DNA of 64,000 bases from Primula veris (Eukaryota; Streptophyta; Magnoliopsida; Ericales; Primulaceae). The position numbers were made by a program, and so were the translations under genes. This document shows positions 1 through 11,301 of the stretch, piece after piece (position 1 is the stretch's first letter; every line of letters starts with the position of its first letter). The notes beneath the pieces are model-generated. The model did no database searches. It saw only the letters and a list, made by a program, of their open reading frames with translations, and was not told the DNA's origin. The stretch is taken from NCBI GenBank assembly GCA_963682055.1, contig OY821747.1, positions 25,046,126 to 25,110,125 on the forward strand. Reading direction: 5' to 3'.

Positions 1-1222
1 CATCCAAATGAGCATATTGCTTGAAAGCGAAGTAGCAGAAAAACTGAGCTAAAATAGCTAACAAATGTAACCCTCGAATCTGCAACTCAAGCTTTGTTTA
101 TCCAAATAGCTAAAAGGGTATTGCAGGATTACTCACTACAAATGTCATATTATTTTTGTTTATATTTTGCGATTTTACAGAATTGCTATATGCATAACAA
201 ATAATTGATATCTACAAAATCCAAAATGTATCCTGCAATGAATTTTGTAAATTTCAATAACAAACTTAATCAAGTGAAGAAAAATGTCATACTACTAGAC
301 AATGATCTTGTTTCCCCTCAAAGTATATTAATTATTATTATTATTTCCTTCCTTTTCTGAATTTTTTCCAACACACATGGGTTTCTTTCTTCAACTGAGC
401 AACTGAGAATGTGACTACAATGTCAATACTTTTATGTAATTCTCTGCATCGTACATATTAACTATTACTTCATAATGTTATACATGTGAAAATGTGGTCA
501 TATACGTGTTTAATTTATAGAAATGATATATAGTTCAATGATTTGCATACTTGCATGTGATCATATCTTAAGACGTAAATTAACATAGTCTCTTCTCTTC
601 TTTAAGTGCGCTGTATGAATGATAGTTCTCTATTTCTTTAATTTATCATATAGTACTTTTTAAACGAAATTAGTAGTCCATAGTTTTATTTGCATGTGAT
701 CATGTGTATTTTGATCTTACTGTAATTTGTTAGACTCATAACTTTGAACAAATTAACACATCACCCACCCTTTTCATAGTATAATAAAACGTCTTTATGC
801 TTTTCTGGAAATGTTGTACTAATAATCTAATATCACATGAAACTAAGAATTGCTAGTTACATAAAGAGGCAAGTACATGCAGACGATCTGCAGATCTCAG
901 ATTTACCTCCTTGTTAATTGGTTCATGAACGTGGTATGGCACCAACTTCTTTGGCTGTCAATTGATTATTTTTATTTCATATACTTATAAAACTGAGGTC
1001 CAAAAAGTCATATTGCGGAAGGGCTCCAAATGAGTCGAACCGAGCCTGACTTGGTTAACCTTGGCTCGTTTCTATCTTCTTCAGACTCGGTCCGTTTATA
1101 CATAGATAATTTGTACCTTGAATTTTAATATAAACTAATTTGGTACAAAAATACTACACAAAGTGAAAGGTGTTTACATGTTGTCTATATTATATTTTGT
1201 TATTTTTACATTATATATGGTC

Positions 1223-1262
<40 letters not shown>
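1..1262. other. AT-rich intergenic sequence
   Basis: No supported gene. The stretch is AT-rich, with short simple-sequence runs and an (AT)n microsatellite near 1221-1250 that abuts the Mutator-like element starting at 1263. The small open frame across the microsatellite is low complexity and is not called. Confidence 0.6.
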
Positions 1263-1263
<1 letters not shown>

Positions 1264-1375
1264 GGGCAGGATCAGTAGACACATATAAAAACACACTAAG
1301 TTTACACATAGATCACAGCCCTTCATCTAATTTAACATCCAATGGTCCAGATTAGTTTGAGTTAATACAGACAAA
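1263..1375 (+). repeat. Left TIR of the Mutator-like element
   Basis: Inverted copy of 11761-11873. Identity runs from the GGGCA terminus to the shared ACAGACAAA at 1367-1375, after which the two sides diverge sharply. That sharp break defines the inner TIR boundary. Confidence 0.85.
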
Positions 1376-1542
1376 ATACCAAGCATCAATTAAATTAAAA
1401 CTTAAACCTCTCTGCTCTTCTCACACTCATCACCACCAAAACCTCACCTCTTCACCACCACCGTCCGGCCTCCTTCTCAACCCGACGTCGCCTCCCAAAC
1501 CGATTCCACCTGACCCAATACGTCACCGTAAGGGCTTTTCAG
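1376..1542 (+). other. Exon-like leader captured next to the left TIR
   Basis: A C-rich, T/C-biased segment unlike its AT-rich neighbours, resembling a plant 5' untranslated exon. It ends in CAG followed by GTATTATC, a plausible splice donor at 1542/1543. It abuts the TIR and lies upstream of the DUF547 exons in the same orientation, so it may be the captured leader of the same or another gene. No protein match is claimed. Confidence 0.4.
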
Positions 1543-1551
1543 GTATTATCT

Positions 1552-1583
<32 letters not shown>

Positions 1584-1767
1584 TATCTCTCTATATGTAT
1601 ATATATATGGTTGTGATGTATCAAATGTGTGAATTATATTACCGGTGATTATGAGATTATAAAACCAGAAAAGATGAGTAAATACTTTGGTGTGGATTTT
1701 ATCTTTGGAGAATTACCACTCAGATTTTATGTGGGTATTGAATTTGATTTTAAAAAAAGATCCACCT

Positions 1768-1981
1768 TGTTGTGAGTCTTATTAGCTCAGTATATATATT
1801 ATATAGGAGACATAGAGAGAACATAGAGAGAGGAAACAGTAGGTCTTTATTAATCATAATGTATCAATAAAAGGGGACCCTAACCTTCTTTATATACTAG
1901 AGGTTAGGGTTATACAAGATAGAAAGCCCAACTTAGGCCCACTATGAGTAAGGCCCAATAGTCCAATAATATCTTACAACA
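1768..1981 (-). repeat. 3' LTR of the nested copia element
   Basis: 214 bp, TG...CA ends, identical by eye to 8589-8802. It contains an internal 9-bp inverted repeat (ACCCTAACC with GGTTAGGGT, about 1877-1911). Confidence 0.9.
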
Positions 1982-2149
1982 CTCCCCCTTTGGACGTCTT
2001 GAATTCTTCGTCTTCATGCATTCGATCTGAGTCGAGTTCATTCGCAGTGCTAAACACATAAAAACCTTAGGGCCGGAAAACCCAGTGTGGGACAAAACCG
2101 GTACCTAGGAGAAACTGTGTAGCCGAATGATATAGGCCAAAATATCATG

Positions 2150-2740
2150 TAAGTAACTAACCACAAAACAGTGTGCCTCATCAAAACCTTGACAGAGCAA
2201 ACCCAATGGGAAAATCTCTGATCGAAGGAAAAAGAGTGCAACAGTGGTAGTAGTAGGGGATTAACCACAAAACAGGTGCCTCATCAAAACCTTGCTAGAG
2301 TAAACCCAGTGGGAAAAAATCTCTAGTCGAAGGACAAAAGAGTACACAGTGGTAAGAAGTATACAACCGGATACTCCCCCTAATTTCGGCAATCTTAAGT
2401 GAGATATGATGGGAACGTGTCTCGCTAAAAACCTTGCCAAGGAAAACCCAGTGGGAAAAAACCTTGGTCTAAGGACAAAAAGAGTACACGAGCATGCGAC
2501 TGGATGCTCCCCCTCACTTGCACACGACAGGGTGCGAAGATTTCGACTAAGTAGTAATTAGTGCAATAAGCATTCACCTGGATGCTCCCCCTCACTTGCA
2601 CACGACTGGGTGCAAAGATTTCATATTCCAAGAAAGAGTACGAGCATTCGATTGGATGCCTCATTTACTTACATACGACTGGATGCAAGAAAATCTAACG
2701 TGGAATAGAACGAGCATTCAACTGGATGCTCTTAAACTTC
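2150..2740 (-). repeat. Repeated 3' untranslated region of the copia element
   Basis: Contains at least three copies of a motif around AACCCAGTGGGAAAA (near 2200, 2310 and 2450). I recognise it as the conserved segment just upstream of the 3' LTR in many plant copia elements. Next to it are six or more short hairpins, often GAGCAT and ATGCTC flanking an 8-nt loop such as GCGACTGG. The position beside the polypurine tract agrees with minus-strand orientation. Confidence 0.7.
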
Positions 2741-2929
2741 ATTTGTGAAGATTAATTTCGGCGAGAAATGCTAAATAGCATAATGTAGTCATTTCTCTCT
2801 TGATCAATAACAACAAGTTGTCTTCTATGACAAGTGTTTTATCTGGATCGTGAGACAGAACATATGTAATTCAAATATGACTAATACTAGCTCGAAGCCA
2901 TATACCCTCTCCATTCGTCTCATAGAGCA

Positions 2930-3085
2930 CGAATAGATCAGAGTGATTCACTTGGAGTCATTCCAAGACCTCCAAGATATTGCCATATTCCTAATGGTAA
3001 AGACAGACCATGTTAGAAATATCCCTTATGCAGGTCTGATAAGTAACCGGCATCGGTATAACCGAAAAAGGGTTGCATTAATTCG
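2930..3085 (-). pseudogene. Copia RNase H remnant
   Basis: The minus strand reads FGYTDAGYLSDLHKGY, a close match to the conserved copia RNase H start (YADAGYLSDPHK). After a stop and a frame change comes a GNMAISWRS-like stretch (read GIWQYLGG). Function is lost. It gives both the family and the direction of the nested element. Confidence 0.75.
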
Positions 3086-4344
3086 AGTACCGAAGGGGGT
3101 AGGTACACTCGATGACGCAAATGGGATAAATTAGCCCACTTCCAAAATTACCATAAGGTAAGGGAATGTGTCTTTAGTGCCATTTCAATGGCAGCGTGTT
3201 AGCGCGATGCTGTGTCGAGCTATACCATTCACAGCAGACAAGATGTTCGTCCTAGTACATTAGACCAAGTACAATGATGCGCTTATTGTACTTAGATATT
3301 AACATCATGGTTCAATATCTCTTTGTCGTCTCATCAGGGACGGACCGGGTCTATATCAATGTTTAGTGATCGAACGATCATGGGAGAATCTGACGATTTA
3401 GCGTCATAATGACTAAAATGTCATAACACCTTCTGGGTGTAGTCTGAATCATGGACTTAGATTCAATCTTTATGGGACTCGATCATCAGGCCGAGTCACT
3501 ACCGTTTCTTCCCAAGATCCTTCATCTCGAAGGCAAATCCAAAAATGGATCGCGTAATAAAACACGCAAGGGCATAATACTTGTTCAAGTATCCCAAGCT
3601 AATCAAGTACTCACTTAGGCGGGTATACCACATCCGCTCGGATTATATTAATCCATATAGTGAACGTCTCATTTAATTGAGATCGTGTTCCGTGGTCATA
3701 AACTACTTGATTTGAGCACATGAAATCACACAGGGACCTTCATTTATATCTATTTGTCTAAATTCTCATAGAGATAAAACAGTGACCACAATCACATGCT
3801 GCATAATCAGTTTTTCGGAAACTACTAAACTGATAAAGTATGGGACCGTTATAACGTCCATTATGAGGAAATCAACCATCTCGTAATCAATTCCAAGGTG
3901 TGAGAGAAGCCTTGCGCTACTAGGCGAGTATTCTACAATCTCATTATCCTCATCACTCTTCCTTACGAATAACCAAATAAACGAACTCGTTTAACATTGG
4001 TGGTGTTGGAGCTACAGGTCCAAACACACTTTCGCTAAGGAGTCTACTTGGATTACAAGTTTCCATTAGTCCAGTCTATTCTACGTTGACTTCAGGCAAC
4101 GGTACATGGTTCCCTGTCAAAATTTGCTCATATTATCAGTCGTCACCGAATATATGAACAAGTAATCAATGACAGTCTCGTTTCGCTTCAATATCATCTA
4201 AGATATCATGATCGACAGATATTTCAAGATTCTTAGGATGAGGAGGAAATCACACATCTCCTTGATCTTTTATAATCTCGTGCGACAAACGAGTTTCAAT
4301 TCACCACCTCTGGGGCTGAACGAATTAAGAACCGGTCAACTTCC

Positions 4345-4470
4345 TCATATCTTAGGAAGGACGATAGACTGACGGCCGACGGCAGCGTCCTTTGCTTGGC
4401 GGGTTCGGCCAAAGCAACGTGTTACGACAGGAACACGGCGTCCGACAGGGACGTCTATCCTTGCAAGCAT
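4345..4470 (-). pseudogene. Copia integrase-reverse transcriptase linker remnant
   Basis: The minus strand reads LARIDVPVGRRVPVV, matching the PARIDVPVGR segment that precedes the KRGRPIGSKD motif of plant copia polyproteins. The following residues have decayed, and two hairpins (4418-4437 and 4439-4453) sit inside the segment. The flanking integrase and reverse-transcriptase domains cannot be read in any single frame. Confidence 0.7.
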
Positions 4471-6437
4471 TTTGCAGCAGGTATAAATGATCTCGTGACA
4501 TCTCATAAAGTCATTAAATGCGTTTGGCATTTAGTTAGACTTGAGGGAGTCTATGCACTTACTTATCACTAAATGCAGTTTTGGGGATCAAGCTAAGACT
4601 GAGTGGGTTATGCCACGTTATTTCACGTCGTTCCTTATCAACGATAACGTGCAAATCTCCCCCTAACGACGGGGAGAACAGTCTTAGCGATGTCACTTTC
4701 GCATATCATGCAGTAAAGAGATCGCTTGCCAAGGTTACTCTATCAAATGATAGGCATGGGATTCATAATCGACTTATGTCCCCTTCAGAGGTCCATATTT
4801 TGAACGCTATAGCGGCTCAATCAAAATATTAAGCACTTAAACACGCGTTCATATGAGGCGTCTGGCTCATAACCAGTAACCAACTGGTATGCATTTAGTG
4901 TTTTGAGTGACTATGGGCCTCAGACGGACCAATGCAGCAAAATAGCATGACCCCACATGAAAATATTAATTTTGGTGCGCAAGACCAAAAAGTGCGTGCA
5001 ACCATTTGCAGTCGCATCATCAAACTTTCCGTGAGTCCATTTGGGTCTGAACATAATCGACAGGATGTTCAATTTCAATTTCCAAACTCAAGTAATTCAA
5101 ATCGAAATTTCGATTCTTACTCTTCGGAATTATCAAGTCGACTAGACTTTTCAAGATAATCCGGATCATGAGCCATCAACTTAATGATAGGGTTAAAAGT
5201 TTGGAAAATGCTGCATTTCTGTGGACAACAATAATCATGTGACCTTATTGTCGATGCATCAACCATAACCATTTATATTTTTGGTCCGTCTTATGGTTGG
5301 ATAAGTCCACAATAACTCCTTCAATTCTTTACAAGAATTCTACGAGTCTATTTCGCGATCTTTACACATACTAGTCTTTCAAAGTGAGCATTAGTGGCAT
5401 GAATTTCGTATTAATCACGAAATATATTCTCAGAAAGAATCCAAATGCTATGTGATTATAAATCAAGCATCGTCTTTTGACCCGGGAATATCTCATACGG
5501 TCAATGCCACAATATCAAAATGCTCTTATCAATCGACGACAGGCGAATGATAGTATAGACAATCATGTCTTAGCATTTAAATCATTAATCATTTCGACGA
5601 CAGGCGAAATGATAAGGTAACTTTAAATGCTTTAAAGAATGTGGTAGCAACCACTTGAAAGACATTTCAACTCCTCTAAAATACGCTTTTGGTCGTATTG
5701 AATGGAGGCTATGTAAAGAAATTTTAATTCTTTCATGAGCTATTACCAGATAACACTGGTTTTCTCGAATATTTTATAACTCAACAAGATACGGCAGGAC
5801 CTACATGAGTATAAGAACTCATATTTGACAAATCAATTTGGTTTTACCAAAGATTTTGATTTTGGAACGACAGGTCCAGAATCATTGTCACTGAGTACTC
5901 TTTTAGGCAAGTAGTTGGTGAAATTATGTGGTACCGTGTTACCCACTATTTCCAAAAAAACCAACTACACCACAAGTATTGCCTAAAATTTCATAATTTA
6001 AAGTTTGGTCACATTTGTCAAAGGAATTTGCTCAAAACACTTTAAATTATTTCGAGAAATTTCATAAACAGGCAAACCATAATCCAAAAGTATGTCCAAA
6101 TGGAAAAAATCATAATCCAAATGGAAAAACATAATCCAGATGAGCGAAAAAATGGCTCAATGATTTATCAAAATCAATAGAGAAAGGTACCAAACTTATT
6201 TGAGCCACAAAACCGGGGGTCTCAAGAGTTTCCTTTCAGTTAGCTTTAACCACATTAACATCGGTTTTTTCACCTTTATAATAGTTATGAACTATTTAAG
6301 GAGTAACCGTGCATGACATTTGTCTTCATAGCATAGAGTTGCTTCATTGAGTATTATCTCTTACTTTGTGACAACGGGCCATAATGTTCCTTTCAATTAC
6401 TGTCTTGCAGCCACAAGTTTTCGATTTTGACGATTGT

Positions 6438-6764
6438 CTAAAATCTCGCTTGGCTAGGCGATTCATCAGGATCACGACAGTTCGAGACAAATAACACTTG
6501 TCTCGGTTCTCGATTCGTGGAAAAAAAATGTACACGAAGAGCATTAATATCAGGCAAACAATTCGCCATTGACCCAATAGGATTAAAACTACTCACCGGG
6601 GTAATTTTCTTATCCAATAACTGATGGGTGATAAAGGAACATGGTGAATATAAATTCACGATACTGCTGATGGAATACAATTTCCAAGCTAGTATTTTGG
6701 TGAAGGATTGCTCCAATATGTCAATTTCAGACATTTGTTCACCATAGACGTCATCACGTCTCAA
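6438..6764 (-). pseudogene. Copia gag-like remnant
   Basis: A 108-residue open frame contains DDVYGEQMSEIDILEQSFTK, resembling the region of copia gag (UBN2-type) proteins that reads as an acidic helix followed by DxEILEKTLxTF. It lacks the zinc knuckle and has no partner frame. Position near the 5' LTR side fits gag. Confidence 0.5.
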
Positions 6765-7504
6765 ATGTGACGGCAGAATAAAATCAACGCCTTAGCATTC
6801 ATCCCGATGGTAACAACAAACTCGTGTTTTACTCATCAAAGATGGCATCCAAAAAAAATTTGGGCATCACATTTTCACACATCAGTGTGACTAACATGTG
6901 GTGACAAATTAAAATCAACGTTTAAATAGTCATTTCGCAAGTATGTTTTACGATTTTTCTCATCATATATGGCATCCAATATGTGTTGGGAGTTCTGGAT
7001 TATTTATTATATAAAACGACTGGTTTATATGTTTATGGTTTGCACAAGCACAAACTTTATTTCGAAACGACAGGTTCGAAAATAGTTTTGCTTTTAATGT
7101 GAATTGGTTCTCATTGATCGAACGACGGGTCGATACTGAGACACCAATTCGGCGAATACATATCTATATAGACACATTCGGGGAAATTATTATTTACTCA
7201 ACCCCTTTCGGTAGCTCTATTTGAACACGACCAGGAAAGACGGTGAGGGGGGTGGGCACGAATGCCTCTTAAAAACCGACCTCATTAGGAGAACGACTTC
7301 CGCCTTTATCTTTCCTAGACATCGTATCCAAATATGTGAGCCTATTTAGGGAAGGTTCATAATTTTTCCAACTTAAATGTGAATATATACGATTTTCGCT
7401 TTTTATATATGGCAATAATATTAACAATATAGACAATATCTATCTAGATTAACCATATATATATAAACAGGCAGTAAATATATTTTAGGATCTATCTAAT
7501 CATG

Positions 7505-7660
7505 CAGTAGATTTGGTGTTATAAACAAATCAATTTAAGATTATCAATCAATTCATAAAGATTCTAACATATCAAATCAAATCAATTTAAGATTATCAAT
7601 CAATCCATAAAGATTCTAACATATCAAATCAAATCAATTTAAGATTATCGATTAGATCTA
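7505..7660. repeat. ~59-bp tandem duplication in the copia leader
   Basis: A unit containing AATCAATTTAAGATTATC and AAAGATTCTAACATATC occurs about two and a half times in direct tandem. It lies in the AT-rich untranslated region between the 5' LTR and the gag remnant, outside the hairpin-rich part. Confidence 0.75.
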
Positions 7661-8588
7661 ATCTAATAATTTACTGGCATATGTGATATTTATATATATG
7701 ATAATATCAAAAAGATATGATTATGCTAACAATTATCTATGTTTATCGCCATATTAATAATCTATACATGGTTAGTATAAACTTGCAAATAAACAATATA
7801 TTTTTAATTACCAATCAATTCTATATATGGTAAAAAAAATATTTTAACATGCAAAGGGGCTAAATTTACATGGAAACATATCAATTTATTCAATTAACAT
7901 GCAATTTTTATTCACTTGCTTTTTTAATAAATATATATATGCATGTGGGTGAATATTTAGACCGAATATTGACTTTTATAACACATATATACTGTTTTTA
8001 TACATGTAATATACTACAGGGACTATCCGTGTAATTTCAGCAAACTATATATCTATTTACAGCATTATTACTGCTTCAGTCCATAATTTCAGACAAGTTT
8101 CAGTTTAGTCCTTGAGTAATTTCCAGAATAGTTTACAGCTTTCAAAGAATTACAAATCAGTACATACGTTTCAGTTTGTTGCAGATTTAATCCGACAGAT
8201 TAATACATGTTTTACAATGACATGATTTGGGTTATTTTGTATGATCTTATCAACAAATATGATTTTATAATCAACAATATGTGTGTTACGATCATATATA
8301 ATTATCCATACAAGTAACAAACCTTAATACACATGGATTATATACTACGGGATATTTATCATGTTTTAGTTATCCATAAAATAATACGTGCGATCACATA
8401 TATGGAATAAATTAAGTTTTGAATTCGGTACCTTACGCACGGTATGTTGATGAAGGTCGATATAGCAAAACCCTAAAAATCCGGATAAACCTCAAGGTTT
8501 ATAAATACCCAATATCCGTCCGTTTACCAAAAATCTCCAATATCCGTGAGCGTATATCCTATTCTTCGCGAGCAAAGTGCCGATAACG

Positions 8589-8802
8589 TGTTGTGAGTCT
8601 TATTAGCTCAGTATATATATTATATAGGAGACATAGAGAGAACATAGAGAGAGGAAACAGTAGGTCTTTATTAATCATAATGTATCAATAAAAGGGGACC
8701 CTAACCTTCTTTATATACTAGAGGTTAGGGTTATACAAGATAGAAAGCCCAACTTAGGCCCACTATGAGTAAGGCCCAATAGTCCAATAATATCTTACAA
8801 CA
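8589..8802 (-). repeat. 5' LTR of the nested copia element
   Basis: Same 214-bp sequence as 1768-1981, followed by the CACCT target duplication at 8803-8807. Transcription would start here and run leftward. Confidence 0.9.
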
Positions 8803-9336
8803 CACCTTTTATTAATTAAGGGATTTGTAATTGATTTTGGATAGAGTTTTGGAGTTGTGTTTATTTGTTTTTCTTTTACCAACAAAATTTTAAACTGCTC
8901 ATTTGTTTTTATGATATTGTATAATTGCAATATTAGTTTCAGACTTAGATAAGATTTACATTTTTTTTCTTTTACGGTTTGAAAATTTAATTCAAAGTCA
9001 TGAGTTTGCTGACTAAGATCTTTAAGGTTTGTGGTTTACTGGAATGTTAAAAAAAAATCAATTTTGATGAATTTAACCAAATGGAAATTGGATAATTTGA
9101 AAAAGACTCATCTTTTCATAATCAAGATTTTTTTGATAATAATATATTTACAATTTTTTGATAGGGATTTGGAAAACTCTGATTCTTTGCCTTCAAAGCT
9201 TAAAAGTGATTCACTTTAGTAATTGTCCACATAAATGGATTTATTTTGCTTTTCCTTTTCCTTTTCCTTTTCCTTTTTTTATTGTACTCTCTTTCTTTAT
9301 ATCTGAATTATATGTATTCTCTCCCAATGCTTATAG

Positions 9337-10407
9337 GAGAAGATGGGATTGGAAATGAGCAAACCAATGGAAACTCAAAATGGAACCACAAAAAGAAAGG
9401 GATGAATTAGACAGAGAAAAATGGAATTACAACAAGATGTAAATCTTTTTTTTTTAATTTTCTTTTATTATTTATTGCTTTTGAACTTATATATTGAAGT
9501 ACATTTGGTTGGCTAGCTTAAACCCAAGTTGTTTTTGTCTTTTTAAACATGAAAAGGCTAGAAGTTTTACTTTTTAGATGCAGCCAACGAAGCCCATGCT
9601 CTCTTGTTTTGTTAAATTTTATCTGATTTAAGGATTTCATGGATTAATGTTGCTTAATTTTCAGGTGGATAAATTAAAGAAAAAGCTTAGACATGAAGAG
9701 AATGTTCATAGGGCATTAGAGAGAGCTTTCAACAAACCCGTGGGTGCACTTTCTCGTCTCCCGCCTTATCTTCCTCCTTATGTAAGTAATTATATTTAGA
9801 GCTTGTTATGATTGCAGATTTTAAGCTGAGCTTAGTCCCCTTGTTCCTCTTTCTGGTAAGTAATAAGTTGTAATGCATTTGGTTGGGCAGGGTAAAACAT
9901 AGTAAGTTTTTTTGTTTCCAAAAAAATAAGCTGGATGAACCCAACTTTTACTCAACCTCAAATAAGCCAGCTTATTTGTTTAAAATCTGCAGCAAACGTT
10001 ATAATAAATCGAAATGTTTTTCATTCCATTCATAAGATTTAGGTGTAGAACAGTTAATTTCTAGAAAATTTCTCACAATGCAAGTGATTTGTGCTTAATA
10101 CTTAGGCCTTAAAGCAAAAACAAAAGATTGAAATGCTATTTTTGTAATGTTCAGACATTGGAGCTGCTTGCTGAGGTGGCAGTTCTGGAAGAGGAAGTTG
10201 TTAGGCTCGAAGAACAAGTTGTGCATTTTAGACAAGGCCTTTATAACGAACCTTTATATATTTCATTCTCAAAGAGAAATACTGAAAGCTTGGTTGATTT
10301 ATACGACCCTTACCCCGTTAAAAATTCCAAGCAAAAGCAATCGAAGCTTTCAGTTCAAGCTGAGGGCAATTTGGGAATATCATCATTTATCGATGACTTT
10401 TCGGAAG
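9337..10407 (+). pseudogene. DUF547/MIP1-leucine-zipper gene fragment inside the MULE
   Basis: Three exons can be followed: 9337-9438, 9665-9781 and 10155 to about 10407, all bounded by AG/GT. They encode MELQQD, then [20 protein letters not shown] through [12 protein letters not shown], then [20 protein letters not shown] and [14 protein letters not shown]. This is the N-terminal coiled-coil domain (Lzipper-MIP1, ternary complex factor) of plant DUF547 proteins. The catalytic-like DUF547 domain that normally follows is absent; the frame runs into intron-like sequence and stops at 10595. In the first exon one A appears to be missing before MELQQD, breaking the frame to the upstream KERDELDREK. 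I infer a gene fragment captured by the Mutator-like element rather than a working gene; a short chimeric transcript is possible. Confidence 0.75.
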
Positions 10408-10969
10408 TGTGTTTCTTTTTTATTTTCATTTTCCAATTGTTATTCATGGTGTCTCTGGTTTTGTATCTGTACTCTTATGGGGTTGTGTTGAACAAGGAGA
10501 CGTCTTCATTAGACTTTCTGTATAGTATCAGTGGTGTAGAATCGATGTTGATTGTATGTCTACACTTGTTAATTGACTACTGTTTTCCTTTTTGAAGAAA
10601 ATTGATTGTAGAAAACAACCTATTATGTGCTGAACAAAAGTTTTGTACAAATCTAAGTTGTATCTTGGTTCCCGACATTTGATATAAATAAAAATCATGT
10701 TTTTTCTTTGCTAATGATTATACAGCATGCTCAATTTTCAATAACGATTGCGATACAACCAGAAAATGCCAAGAAACTTTACAATTATAGAAAATGCCAA
10801 GAAACTTTACATTTATAGAAAATGCTTGTGAAAAAAAAGTACATCTGAAAACAAAACTTACCAAAATCTAGTCCCAACTTCAACCAAATCAAAAACTTCA
10901 CTGCAAAATATATCCGATGAGATGAAAAATCATAGCATAATTAGAGAGAAAAGTTCAAGCAAAATATGT

Positions 10970-11095
10970 AACAAAATCTGCAAAACAGCAACTTCACCAA
11001 GAAAAATCTGCAAAATATGCAAAACAGCAACTTCACCAAGAAAAATCTGCAAAATATGCAAAATAGCAACTTCACCAAGAAAAATCTGCACTTTC
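10970..11095. repeat. ~39-bp minisatellite
   Basis: About three tandem copies of a unit containing GCAACTTCACCAAGAAAAAT followed by CTGCAAAATATGCAAAA. It lies in non-coding sequence of the MULE interior. Confidence 0.8.
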
Positions 11096-11301
11096 TTGAC
11101 CTCACACACTACAACGAAAACCAAAAAACAAAATAAAAAGTTACATGAGAGCAAATTAAAATTAAAACATTGATAAGATGAGCAACTAGAAATAAGAAAG
11201 CTAAAACATAATTACCATATCATTTTCCCAATGCTTCCGCTTGCAAAGCTGTAGATATCAATATACCTTTTAAATATAAATCAAATAAAAATTCAAATAT
11301 G

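Larger units (their letters stand above)
1768..8802 (-). mobile_element. Full-length Ty1-copia LTR retrotransposon, coding-dead, LTRs identical by eye
   Basis: Two 214-bp direct repeats (1768-1981 and 8589-8802) begin TGTTG and end CAACA. They are identical by eye and flanked by the 5-bp duplication CACCT (1763-1767, 8803-8807). A polypurine tract, minus-strand AAAGGGGGAG at 1982-1991, adjoins the left LTR, so transcription runs right to left. Homology in that direction comes in copia order: a gag-like segment near 6438-6764, the integrase-RT linker near 4345-4460, and RNase H near 2940-3080. All are interrupted by stops and frameshifts. The primer-binding site is unclear: the bases inside the right LTR read GTTATCGGCAC on the minus strand rather than the usual initiator-Met complement. 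Identical LTRs mean recent insertion although the body encodes nothing intact, which fits a non-autonomous element mobilised in trans. Confidence 0.9.

Noticed and set aside
1170..1355. Open frame over the AT microsatellite
   Set aside because: Low-complexity Ile/Tyr repeat that crosses a transposon boundary.
3325..3360. CTGATGAG-like core on the minus strand, suggestive of a hammerhead ribozyme
   Set aside because: The CGAAAC element, the paired stem II and the cleavage-site GUH context needed for a hammerhead are not present.
2943..5159. Plus-strand open frames inside the copia element
   Set aside because: They are opposite-strand shadows of the minus-strand pol remnants.
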